From NCBI GenBank assembly GCA_034419095.1, contig DAOULQ010000122.1:1-15112 (forward strand): a stretch of DNA of 15,112 bases. The letters run 5' to 3'. A program made the position numbers and the translations under genes. Below, in pieces: positions 6,950-14,251 of this stretch. The notes under the pieces are model-generated. The model was not told the DNA's origin. It did no database searches and saw only the letters and a list, made by a program, of their open reading frames with translations. Origin of the DNA: UBA7937 sp034419095. GTDB lineage: Bacteria; Chloroflexota; Anaerolineae; UBA7937. Positions within the stretch are counted from its first letter, which is position 1, and the number at the start of each line of letters is the position of its first letter.

Positions 6950-7990
6950 CCATCATCTCTTCAGAGACTTGCGATTCCTTGCCATTTCGCTCACGGACTT
7001 CTGCTACTGCGTAGCCATGCTATGTTTCAGCCCCAAGTCCACCCCACTTCAACGCCAATTTCAAGCATATGAGCAACGATCAAAGTCGGGAATCCGCATG
7101 CAATCCGATGATTTCAAGGAATAGGCACTTAACAGGACCTGACTCGAGATGCCAACCGCGTCTTGTGTCGCTTGGCTTGACATCGATAGGTCTTCCGCCG
7201 GAGATAGGGAGGCCACCCTTAAGCTCCGCGCTGAACCGCCTGCCATGCCCTGTAGTCCCACATCATCTACAAACGTCACAAACACTCTTCCCTTCACATT
7301 TGAACTTGAGGACATCACATACCGTGACTCCTAACCCGCGCACAATCACTTCATACCACCAATGCAAACTGCCGATGACCGCGGTTTCATGCAATCGGTC
7401 GCGGGTCATGTCCGCCTGACCTGTCCCTAGTGGACTCAAAGTCTTCAGTCTCAATTTGAGTTTCGCCATCTCCCGTGCGAAGCGCGCGCCTTTGACAGGA
7501 CACCTTGTGGTCCTGCGTAAGCAACACTGTCGGCTCTGGAACTCGGAGACGAACCCTCTGCCTGACCGACCGCTCTCGCCTTCCCTTGCGGTCAAACCGC
7601 ATTATGGGTCACCCGTGGGAGTCGCTCAAAGGAGCTTGGCCGATCAGGTTGTGTTCGCCACTTAGCACCTCGCTCACGTTGCGCAAGGTTGGCTCCTTAG
7701 GCCACCCTCCCCTATCCTGGCCAACCATCTGGGTCTTGCCCGTCGATCCGCAGCCTCAACAAGCTGTTAGCCGCAGGCCTCTTATCGCTAGACGCCGTCG
7801 GGTCTGGGCTAGGATGCGCGAGGACAGGCAGGGAGCGAGCGAGAACATCCCTCTTAACTCCTCCCGAAAGCACCGCACTTCCTAAGCAAAGCCCCCTCCG
7901 GAGGGCTCCCTTTCGCCCCGTTCTCCCGGCATACTTGCCTTGAGGCTCTTCTCTCCTCCCAGGATCTTGTACGAACACTCTCACCCCATT
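6950..7990. other. About 1 kb without a recognisable intact gene
   Basis: Short frames exist on both strands but none has family-like motifs plus a ribosome-binding site. The minus frame from about 7680 to 7387 reads like protein but is broken by a TGA (SGEHNLIGQAPLSDSHG, stop, PIMRFDRKGRRERS) and could be a decayed gene. No IS ends, target duplications, tRNA or rRNA were seen. Confidence 0.45.
7890..7907 (-). terminator. Terminator-like GC hairpin
   Basis: The sequence AGCCCCCTCCGGAGGGCT forms a GC-rich stem with a 2-nt bulge. On the minus strand it is followed by TTTGCTTAGG (a poor U-run) and on the plus strand by CCCTTTCG. No clear upstream gene on either strand needs it, so its use is uncertain. 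Confidence 0.3.
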
Positions 7991-8036
7991 TAGGCTCACC
8001 TCCACTCCTAGTGGTGATCTATGCAAGGTGAGCCTA
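7991..8036. repeat. Nested inverted repeat upstream of the BadF-like operon promoter
   Basis: TAGGCTCACCT (7991-8001) and AGGTGAGCCTA (8026-8036) are perfect 11-bp arms. Inside them CCAC (8002-8005) and GTGG (8011-8014) form a second stem. The element ends 60 bp before the -35 box at 8097. It could be a regulator-binding site, an RNA stem of an upstream transcript, or a remnant of a mobile repeat. Confidence 0.5.
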
Positions 8037-8096
8037 CTGCTTGCCCTCCCTTGTCAGGTGCTAAGAGCGGCACGCATCCTAGCAGTTTGCGCTTCG

Positions 8097-8125
8097 TTGA
8101 CACGCGTACCCGCTTGTGGTACAAT
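8097..8125 (+). promoter_or_regulatory. Strong promoter of the BadF-like / PIN-like operon
   Basis: TTGACA (8097-8102), a 17-nt spacer and TACAAT (8120-8125), with TGG before the -10 (extended -10). A 5-bp inverted repeat, GTACC (8106-8110) and GGTAC (8118-8122), sits in the spacer and overlaps the -10, a possible operator. Transcription would start near 8132. Confidence 0.75.
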
Positions 8126-8243
8126 ATGTAAAATGTCGTCGAGATAGCCTAAGACCTTGGCGACATGGCTTGTGAACAGCTCTGGCCATTCGCGCGGTTG
8201 GGTTAGAAGCCTTAGGGGTTGGCGGCGCGCACAGACGATTGTG

Positions 8244-9278
8244 ATGGAGCTCTTGCTAGGTATTCACCTGGGTGGTGTTGGGGACGGACTCCTGGCTGGG
8301 AGTTCTGGTACACCAGTTTGCCGCGGAAGTCTGGCCGCTAGCAGATTCCGACAAGAGGGGCGCCCTTTCGAGGTCGTGGACCTGCACCACCTCCTAGAGG
8401 CGATTGCGGGCAGGGCTGGTCTTAGGCGCGGCGAGCTCTCGTCGCAATGCACTCATGTCTTCATTTCAGCCACTCAAGGTCATCTACTTGACATTCGGCA
8501 GAAGATGGTGAGGTATCTGGATGGGGAGGGCTTCCATAGTGCGTGGAAAGGCTTTGGTGGAGAAGGAGAAGTTTCTCTCTGGGCAGGGACTGGTTCGGGT
8601 GAAGGGATTGCGGTGAGCTCTGATATCACCACCTCCGCATATGGGAGGACCTCTGCCGGCGAAGCCGTGGAGTTGGGGGGGTGGGAGCTCGGACTGAGTG
8701 CGGATGGAAGTGCGTTCTCCGTGGGACAAGCCGCCGTAGACGCAATCATAGCCGGTCATGAGGGAAGAGGCGAAGTGTGCACAGCGCTCACCGATGACGT
8801 ACTGCGACTGGCTGATGTCAGCGAGATCAACGACTTGCTGATTGCACTCCAGGGTACTGCCCAGAACCATTACCGGAATTCGGCATCTTCTCTGGTGCCA
8901 GCAGTTGTCGAAGCCGCTGAGCTGCATTATGACCCTGTGGCGGGCGCTATTCTGCAGAAGGCCGGGGAACAACTGGCCGCGATGGTCATAGCGGTGCGGG
9001 ACAGGCTTGGTTTTGGTGAGACGGGAATACCGGTGGTGCTCTCGGGGCCAGTGATACTCAGTAGTACTCGTGTATTCCAAGTTGCCGAGATGCGAGTCTC
9101 TCAGGTCGAGCCAAGGGCAAAGATGATCAGGTCACAGCGTCCACCAGTGGTAGGCGCGCTACTGCTCGCGTTCCGTCATCGCGCAAACCAGGCAACTCCA
9201 GGGTTGCTTGGGAGGTTGTCCGAATGGTTGGCTCTGTCGAGCGGTACTCCGGCGGCGGCCGATGAGACGGGTTCGTGA
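8244..9278 (+). CDS. BadF/NAGK-fold ATPase with degenerate active site (possible pseudokinase)
   Basis: The family (N-acetylglucosamine kinase and BadF/BadG/BcrA/BcrD ATPases) has the actin/hexokinase fold. Matches in order: N-terminal LLGIHLGG (family GIDGGGT), WAGTGSG near 113-119 (phosphate 2), ELGGWELGLSADGSAFSVGQAAVD near 143-166, AILQKAGEQLAAMV near 235-248, PVVLSGPV near 263-270 and a C-terminal PVVGALLLA. The first-loop Asp is His and its Thr is Val, and the catalytic Asp normally found about 19 residues before GTGS is not in place. Activity may therefore be lost, leaving a ligand-sensing role. The 344-residue start at ATG 8244 fits the family. The frame is open from TTG 8157, close to the promoter, and neither start has a clear ribosome-binding site. 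It is the first gene of a plus-strand operon. Confidence 0.8.
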   Translation: MELLLGIHLGGVGDGLLAGSSGTPVCRGSLAASRFRQEGRPFEVVDLHHLLEAIAGRAGLRRGELSSQCTHVFISATQGHLLDIRQKMVRYLDGEGFHSAWKGFGGEGEVSLWAGTGSGEGIAVSSDITTSAYGRTSAGEAVELGGWELGLSADGSAFSVGQAAVDAIIAGHEGRGEVCTALTDDVLRLADVSEINDLLIALQGTAQNHYRNSASSLVPAVVEAAELHYDPVAGAILQKAGEQLAAMVIAVRDRLGFGETGIPVVLSGPVILSSTRVFQVAEMRVSQVEPRAKMIRSQRPPVVGALLLAFRHRANQATPGLLGRLSEWLALSSGTPAAADETGS

Positions 9279-9380
9279 GTGGTCACATCTGGTTGGGTCG
9301 AATGGAACTCGCCCGAAGACCGCAAGCTTGAGATGGAATTCCACGATATGGTCAGCAATCTCGGAAACGATCTGAAGTGA
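9279..9380 (+). CDS. Possible 33-residue peptide between the BadF-like and PIN-like genes
   Basis: GTG at 9279 follows directly on the TGA of the BadF-like gene, and the frame runs to TGA at 9378-9380. It begins MVTSGWVEWNSPEDRKLEME, is hydrophilic and acidic, and is predicted helical in its second half. No convincing ribosome-binding site is seen, but abutting stop and start codons allow translational coupling. It may equally be an untranslated spacer or the lost C-terminal tail of the upstream gene. Confidence 0.3.
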   Translation: MVTSGWVEWNSPEDRKLEMEFHDMVSNLGNDLK

Positions 9381-9424
9381 GTTGATTCTCGACTGCCTCT
9401 GGTCTGATCCGAAAGGAGAGAGTG

Positions 9425-11353
9425 GTGAATAGGACAAGGGTCATTGAGCAGGGACAGAGTGAATCTGAGCTAGAGACACCGTCCGTCAGTGGAGATGACT
9501 ACGAAGCCATGTATCATCTGATCGGGGAACACTTGCATGTGTTGCGCACCCTGTGGCGGGACTATCGCAAAGAGACACGGGGCTGGAAGATGGCCTATGC
9601 GGTGGATTTTCAGGAGATATACGCCTATATGTATCCTTGGAAGGACGATGCGCCAGACTCTGTTGTCGTCGATTTCATCCTCAACAACTTGGATGGCCCA
9701 GTGTTGCTACCCAGCGGTACCATACGTGAGCTGGCGCGTCACTTGGATACCATCGCGAGACAGGTGCCTAGGTTGGAGTTACTTGCATCGGCCCTTAGAC
9801 GGGGCGAGGTCGATGTTGCGGGGCTCGCCGCAGAGCATAGCCCTCTTCTCTCATCGATGCGAAAGCCACTAAGATCCATTCGACGAGCGGAGTTGAGCCA
9901 ACTTGTCTACTCAGCTTCACGTAGCCTACTAGAGTACGAGTTCGCTCTGCAGCGCTTGCACCAGTTCTTCAGGAGCAACGAGTTCGTAACCCTGGATACC
10001 CTCTTGCCAGAGGCTTTCCGACCTCCTTTGGACCGTGAGTTGCAGGCTGCCTTCCAAGGGGCACTGGACGTGATTCGGCCGCTTCAAAGCAACAACAATA
10101 TCGCCGATGCACTCAATCTCGCAGAGCTGATCTACTATCGGCAGGCCATCAAGGAGATGGTAACCTCAGCGAGAATAAGCTCGAGAGTAACGCCCCATGA
10201 GGTGGTATTGATCACACATACGCCAAGTCTAATCAACATAAACTATTGGGTTCCAGACCCGACCGGCATCTTGTCGCGTGCGTCTGAGGCTCTGCGCTCG
10301 CCACTAGAGCTGTTGCACAAGCTCGCTCTATCCCAGCAGTACAGAAGCCGCGACGTCAGAATCAACCATGCGAATGTGGCAATTCGCGCTTGTGAGACGG
10401 CGCAAGACCGTTTGAGGGACTTATTAGGCAGTGACAGAGAGAGCCTGGGCAGGCGCAAGCGGCTATCCAGCTACGCATTGTCCGTTAGCCGAATGCGATC
10501 CCCCCAAGAACTTGTTGGCCTGGGCGATTCCGAACTCCAAGCATATCTTGAGGACTTTGATAGGTATGTCCGCTCGCCTACTCTCCGCAGCATCGAAGAT
10601 GTTCTCGCGCGGGACGAGGTTGTTGATGTCAATAGACCTCGGCCCCGTCTACCGATGCGTGGGCCTGTGACACATTTGCTGCCCGTTCTAGTGACGAGCG
10701 CACGAAGGGTGAGAGAGCTGCTATATTCGCTTGGCAGTCTCGCTCTACGTGGCGTGGAGTTTCTGCCGCGGGAAGGCGAGTGGGAAAGCCCAGCTCTACT
10801 CGCTTTGGGGTTTCACTCGACCAAGTCAACAAACACTCAGCTGGAATGCACTGAGCTTCGCGTAACGGACTCAGATGGCGAGCTAGTCCTTGGGATGGAC
10901 AAGTACCCGGACTACTACTCTGTGTTTTGGCCGACCTACGCCGATATCCAGACGTTCTGCAGGTTAATGAGCGAGATTCTTGATTCCCGCAAGAGTACTG
11001 TGATGCAGTCTGATGTGCGACCTGAGATCCGCCTTTTTGCGAGTGGGCAGATGTCCGTTGTTCCGTTGCAACTACCGTTGAAGCCTCTCTATCTCAGGCG
11101 TGTCGTCAAGTCCGTACCACTGACGTACCTACGCATAGACACTGCTCTTGGCGCATTTTGCTATGACGTGATGCCTGATCCGATCCAATCTCCCTTGATG
11201 ATGGGAGTGATTTCTGATGTCGAAAGAGCCGATATCATAGCCAGATTGTACTCGGGGTCTAACAGTCGATGGATTCCATACCCGACAATCGAGGCGGAAA
11301 TCGGAATAGAGTTGAAAGACTATGGCAAGCCAGGGGAGGAGGACGTAGTGTGA
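9425..11353 (+). CDS. Large protein with probable N-terminal PIN-like nuclease domain
   Basis: GTG at 9425 is preferred over the adjacent GTG at 9422 because AAGGAG (9413-9418) then lies 6 nt upstream. The protein has 642 residues. Residues about 55-275 carry the pattern of a PIN-like nuclease: YAVDFQEIYAYMYP (Asp near 61), LPSGTIRELARHL (Glu near 102), NIADALNLAEL (Asp near 228) and a strand VVLITHTPSL near 261-270. A long helical insertion lies between the second and third motifs. The C-terminal half (about 280-642) I do not recognise; it holds helices and then a beta-rich part around 465-500. There is no signal peptide or membrane segment. Its place after the BadF-like gene, and a 4-nt overlap with the next gene, indicate co-translation. 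An RNase role is inferred from motif order. Confidence 0.7.
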   Translation: MNRTRVIEQGQSESELETPSVSGDDYEAMYHLIGEHLHVLRTLWRDYRKETRGWKMAYAVDFQEIYAYMYPWKDDAPDSVVVDFILNNLDGPVLLPSGTIRELARHLDTIARQVPRLELLASALRRGEVDVAGLAAEHSPLLSSMRKPLRSIRRAELSQLVYSASRSLLEYEFALQRLHQFFRSNEFVTLDTLLPEAFRPPLDRELQAAFQGALDVIRPLQSNNNIADALNLAELIYYRQAIKEMVTSARISSRVTPHEVVLITHTPSLININYWVPDPTGILSRASEALRSPLELLHKLALSQQYRSRDVRINHANVAIRACETAQDRLRDLLGSDRESLGRRKRLSSYALSVSRMRSPQELVGLGDSELQAYLEDFDRYVRSPTLRSIEDVLARDEVVDVNRPRPRLPMRGPVTHLLPVLVTSARRVRELLYSLGSLALRGVEFLPREGEWESPALLALGFHSTKSTNTQLECTELRVTDSDGELVLGMDKYPDYYSVFWPTYADIQTFCRLMSEILDSRKSTVMQSDVRPEIRLFASGQMSVVPLQLPLKPLYLRRVVKSVPLTYLRIDTALGAFCYDVMPDPIQSPLMMGVISDVERADIIARLYSGSNSRWIPYPTIEAEIGIELKDYGKPGEEDVV

Positions 11354-11856
11354 GAAGGAGAACCTCAGAGCAGTTCTTCGACACTTTGATGCGGGAGGTG
11401 GGTCGACTGGATTGTTTGGGCGGTGGGGATCCCAGGAGGGGAGTTGTCCCGCTCACCTGGACAGCGAAGACGTGGCTTGAGGATCCTTCTTGCAAATTCG
11501 AGGATGACCTAAGGTATTGGGAAGCAGCCGCCAATTGGCACGCATTACAGGCCGAGCTCGCGTTGGAATCGAGAATCGAGAATACGTCGGTACGGTTCTC
11601 CGGCCGTGGTGGGCCCGCGACCAGGACGACCACACTGAAGTGCCCCCAGTTCTTCCGTCGGTCAAGGGCCCCGGTGGTGATCCACGAGTCTACGGACCTA
11701 CGCAGGTGGGGTGAATTGCGGGGGGCCAGTTGCTCCATATATTGCCGGGCAACCTTTGCGCTGGAGGGTGGGGATCGCGTCGAGCTTGGAGATTGGGTGG
11801 TCACCGTCGAATTGCCAACTCGTACTCAGAACCGCGCAGTAGGGCCTATCTGTTGA
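11350..11856 (+). CDS. Unknown 168-residue protein
   Basis: GTG at 11350 overlaps the TGA of the PIN-like gene (GTGA, 4-nt overlap), and a purine-rich GGGGAGGAGGA sits about 5 nt upstream. The frame is open from 11269, but that part lies inside the upstream gene. The protein begins MRRRTSEQFFDTLMREVGRL. It has a helical first half (FEDDLRYWEAAANWHALQAE) and a likely beta-rich C-terminus (WGELRGASCSIYCRATFALE, then DWVVTVELP). No known catalytic motif or membrane segment was seen. Tight coupling suggests it works with, or binds, the PIN-like protein. Confidence 0.7.
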   Translation: MRRRTSEQFFDTLMREVGRLDCLGGGDPRRGVVPLTWTAKTWLEDPSCKFEDDLRYWEAAANWHALQAELALESRIENTSVRFSGRGGPATRTTTLKCPQFFRRSRAPVVIHESTDLRRWGELRGASCSIYCRATFALEGGDRVELGDWVVTVELPTRTQNRAVGPIC

Positions 11857-11950
11857 TCGAACCTTATTAGGAACGTAACGCTTCAAGCAACGCTAACTGT
11901 CTGCGACCGGATTCCGTGCAAAGGCCAGGGACGCGTGAGGAGCAAGCGGT

Positions 11951-12406
11951 ATGGAGTGGATCGAGGCGGCGCCATACGTGTTCGCCGGGTTGTGGGTCCT
12001 GGTAGGCAGATTGGCACGTTCGTATGTGGCAGCCATTGTAGAGCGCGAGGCCTCTAGCATCGGTAAGGCCAAGGAAACGGAGTTGTATGTGGGCCTGGCA
12101 TGGCTGGCACACAGCCTTGTAGAGCTTGCTGCTGCCCCTCTTCTGTCTCTCTTCAGCACCACGTTCCTCCTAGTCCAGCGAAGCGCAGACCGGTACTATT
12201 TCGTAATAACCGCGTTCGTCTGGGTGATGCTCATCGCGATTTTGGGATACTTAAGGCCGCAGGTACGCTTAGCACACGTGCAAGGGCAGCGATTTCTGTG
12301 GCGCCTTTCAGGGAACACGTTTCTGTTGCTTGCGAAGTCTGCCGTTGTTCTGGCCTCCTTTCTCATTGCGCTCGCCGCAACTTGGGATCCACCGGGCGGG
12401 AACTAG
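11951..12406 (+). CDS. Four-helix membrane protein, unknown
   Basis: ATG at 11951 follows a GTGAGGAG about 10 nt upstream and a 94-nt gap after the previous gene. The 151 residues contain four hydrophobic stretches, near 6-21, 48-74, 82-101 and 123-143, with basic loops (RPQVRLAHV, QGQRFLWR) between the third and fourth. No family is recognised. As the last gene of the operon it could be a membrane anchor or a membrane-acting effector. The same frame stays open for about 110 codons after its TAG stop, with no start codon near the beginning. Confidence 0.7.
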   Translation: MEWIEAAPYVFAGLWVLVGRLARSYVAAIVEREASSIGKAKETELYVGLAWLAHSLVELAAAPLLSLFSTTFLLVQRSADRYYFVITAFVWVMLIAILGYLRPQVRLAHVQGQRFLWRLSGNTFLLLAKSAVVLASFLIALAATWDPPGGN

Positions 12407-12659
12407 TATGAAGAGCTGTGGCTGCTAACACTGGCCCAGCTCGAGTGTTCCCCCTCACGTTTCGGTCATGTTGGCCGTACACTAGGTCAGCACTCTCACG
12501 AGCAGAAGTCGCTACTGCACGGGTGGAGCATAGGCCGGTTCATACGGGAGGTCGCTCTGGTCGTCCGTCCCGAGCCACCGCTCATTGAGGCGCAGGCCTT
12601 TGAAGCCATTTCTGCTCCTCAGCTAGACAGTGGATGCCGCAGGCCAATATGCACGGCTC
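12407..12659. other. Intergenic after the membrane protein gene
   Basis: No ribosome-binding site plus start was found. The plus frame of the preceding gene continues open past its TAG through this stretch to a TGA near 12750, but lacks an early start codon. A weak GAGCTG/CAGCTC stem lies near 12414-12443; it has no U-run. Confidence 0.35.
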
Positions 12660-12980
12660 TCATGATTCCTGCAACTGCTCAGGCTGCCCGATGCGGTATC
12701 CGTCTTCTTTTGTATGGCGCTCTTCATCACCAGGCAAGGTTTGGTCCCAGATGATCTCCACCATCTGATCCAGCCCCTAGCCGATCCATTTTCTGATAGT
12801 ACGGATTGATACCCTGAATATCTCCGCCATCTTCTCCTGACTAATCCCCTTACCAAAGTACATGACCATCACTTCCTCGATCCTGGCTGGAAACCGGCCC
12901 AAAGCCTCCAGAGGCTCAAGATAAGAAATGAACCTGTTATCAAGCAATATCGCTTCCTTCTAATCTGAATGCCTGCTCAT
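12660..12980 (-). pseudogene. Helix-turn-helix (sigma region 4-like) gene interrupted by two TAG codons
   Basis: One minus frame runs from ATG 12980 to TGA 12662-12660, with TAG at codon 7 and again at 12779-12777. Between the two TAGs it encodes an HTH-like sequence: ARIEEVMVMYFGKGISQEKM followed by AEIFRVSIRTIRKWI, resembling sigma-70 region 4 or transposase-type HTH. After the second TAG the frame still reads like protein (GLDQMVEIIWDQTLPGDEER). An alternative is a short 56-residue protein from TTG 12947, with AAGGAAG upstream, ending at the second TAG. A decayed gene is the simplest explanation; TAG readthrough is possible but unsupported. Confidence 0.55.
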
Positions 12981-13015
12981 AAAGGAAAAGAAGGAGGAGC
13001 CACCCTTGGCTCCTC
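12981..13015 (-). terminator. Rho-independent terminator of the ComF-like operon
   Basis: On the minus strand GAGGAGCCA, loop AGGG and TGGCTCCTC form a perfect 9-bp stem (12994-13015), followed by CTTCTTTTCCTTT (12993-12981). It lies about 340 nt downstream of the ComF-like gene and just before the interrupted HTH gene, so it would separate the two. Confidence 0.85.
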
Positions 13016-13357
13016 TAACTTATGCCGCTCGGTTCTTGCGAGCCCTGCGACTACATGGTAGACTGTTGTCGATTGTCAGGCCAGACGCATACTGTTTTTC
13101 GGTTGGTTCGGTGTTCACGCAAACAACAACCAGAACGCCACCTTCGAGGTCACCCTCACAAGCTTCTTCTGCACAGCGTCAGCATAGATTCCGCAACGCA
13201 AAATTCGATCTTCTCGCCCTGGATCCTTCTCCCTTTGCTTCTCACTCACACTGCGTTGGAGAGATCACCCCAGGCACAGTTTCAGCTCGAAAGGTAATCC
13301 ATCTTTCTGCGGAATGCACAGCCAGGCTCATTTGGGTAGTCACAGGTGGTCCGGGGG
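13016..13357 (-). other. Presumed 3' untranslated region, no gene recognised
   Basis: The stretch lies between the stop of the ComF-like gene and the terminator. Frames on the plus strand here are antisense to nothing recognisable and lack ribosome-binding sites. It may hold a decayed gene or a 3' UTR-derived RNA. Confidence 0.4.
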
Positions 13358-13969
13358 TCAAGTCCGGGAAGCATAGGCTACAACAGCAACTGATATGCTC
13401 TGTGCCCCTTTCGCACGCAGCAGGCTTGCTATTTGAGCCGTGGTGGTGCCATAGGCTATCACATCGTCAACCAATACGATGCGCTTCTTCTCGATGATGG
13501 CCGAATTCGAAAGGGCGAAGGCGTCCGTGATTTCCGTGGCCCTCTCCTCTGGAGGGAGGCGTCTGAGACTCCTAACCGGCCGGGTCAAGACGAGGCAGTC
13601 GGAGACTGGCACACCGAGTCTCCTTGACACCGTGGTAGCGAGGGCTTCTGGTATGGAAAACCTTCTCTCTTTCAGGCGGTAAGGGTCTATTGGTACGTGA
13701 AGGATCAAATCTACCGGCAGAAGCGTTCCCATGGTTGAAGCGAGGAAATCCACCATGAGGAGACAGAGTGTATCTAGTGATCCTCGGTCGCCCTCTTTGC
13801 ACTTTCGGATTAGCTGGCTGAGGGGGTTGGAAGCCTTGCGGTGTCTGGTGGGGTAGTAGGTTCCCATGGCCTGGATCGCATCTAGGTGGGGATGCAGGAG
13901 ATGCTCGGGGATCCGTGGCGGATCTATCGCTGGGATGATGTCCTGTGCCTGACGAAGGGTGTGACCCAC
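13358..13969 (-). CDS. ComF-like phosphoribosyltransferase-fold protein
   Basis: The 203-residue frame uses GTG 13969. It matches the ComF/amidophosphoribosyltransferase-like family: NPLSQLIRKCKEGDRGSL near 48-64, LPVDLILHVPIDPYRLKERRF near 84-104, RSLRRLPPEER near 133-143 and the PRPP-loop region IVLVDDVIAYGTTT near 164-177. The two consecutive Asp residues that contact PRPP and ribose are kept. The N-terminal four-cysteine zinc ribbon of classical ComF is absent. Classical ComF acts in DNA uptake; the role of short homologues is unclear. The start is uncertain: no good ribosome-binding site is seen, and the frame stays open upstream through 14040 (it contains EPNIPTVVCQDERWP) without an ATG, GTG or TTG. 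Confidence 0.8.
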   Translation of the reverse strand: MGHTLRQAQDIIPAIDPPRIPEHLLHPHLDAIQAMGTYYPTRHRKASNPLSQLIRKCKEGDRGSLDTLCLLMVDFLASTMGTLLPVDLILHVPIDPYRLKERRFSIPEALATTVSRRLGVPVSDCLVLTRPVRSLRRLPPEERATEITDAFALSNSAIIEKKRIVLVDDVIAYGTTTAQIASLLRAKGAQSISVAVVAYASRT

Positions 13970-14034
13970 TGCCGGCCATCTTTCATCTTGGCAAACGACA
14001 GTCGGGATATTCGGCTCTCGATCTGATAGAACTC

Positions 14035-14238
14035 CTACCCCTCGTTCATGATCGCTATCCAGAGTTCTTCGGTGAAGTCCTCCAAGATCTCTTCATGGAT
14101 TCTCAGGATCATCTCGCGCTCATGGGGCTCCAGATCGAATCCAGAAAGCGTCCCTTCCGGATACCTCAGGAGGTGGAATCGAAAACGAGGGTTCACAAGA
14201 GCCATTCCAACTAGGAGCTCCAGGGCCTCTCTCGACAC
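14035..14238 (-). CDS. NHLP-clan small protein (Os1348/Franean1_4349-like)
   Basis: GTG at 14238-14236 is chosen because the product then begins MSREALELLVGMAL, as family members do, and GAAGGGG (14247-14253) lies 8 nt upstream, overlapping the stop of the DUF5317-like gene. The 67-residue protein has the motif NPRFRFHLLRYPEGTLSGFD, then LEPHEREMILRI, typical of the nitrile-hydratase-leader-like clan linked to RiPP precursors. No Cys/Ser/Thr/Gly-rich core follows; instead there is an acidic tail ending IAIMNEG. It may therefore be a stand-alone domain and not a peptide precursor, and no maturation enzyme is present nearby. Confidence 0.75.
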   Translation of the reverse strand: MSREALELLVGMALVNPRFRFHLLRYPEGTLSGFDLEPHEREMILRIHEEILEDFTEELWIAIMNEG

Positions 14239-14251
14239 GAGGACAGCCCCT

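Noticed and set aside
7069..7885. Several 60-126 codon frames on both strands
   Set aside because: None has both a ribosome-binding site and family-like motifs; composition looks like non-coding GC-rich sequence.
8165..8206. 13-codon upstream ORF (ATG 8165) before the BadF-like gene
   Set aside because: No ribosome-binding site and no sign of regulatory codons; likely chance.
8484..9080. 198-codon minus-strand frame
   Set aside because: Antisense to the BadF-like gene, no ribosome-binding site and no protein-like motifs.
11259..11804. 181-codon minus-strand frame
   Set aside because: Antisense shadow of the 3' end of the PIN-like gene and the gene at 11350-11856; Ser/Pro/Arg-rich low-information sequence.
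13006..13497. 163-codon plus-strand frame
   Set aside because: Overlaps the terminator and the ComF-like gene on the other strand; no ribosome-binding site and no recognisable domain.
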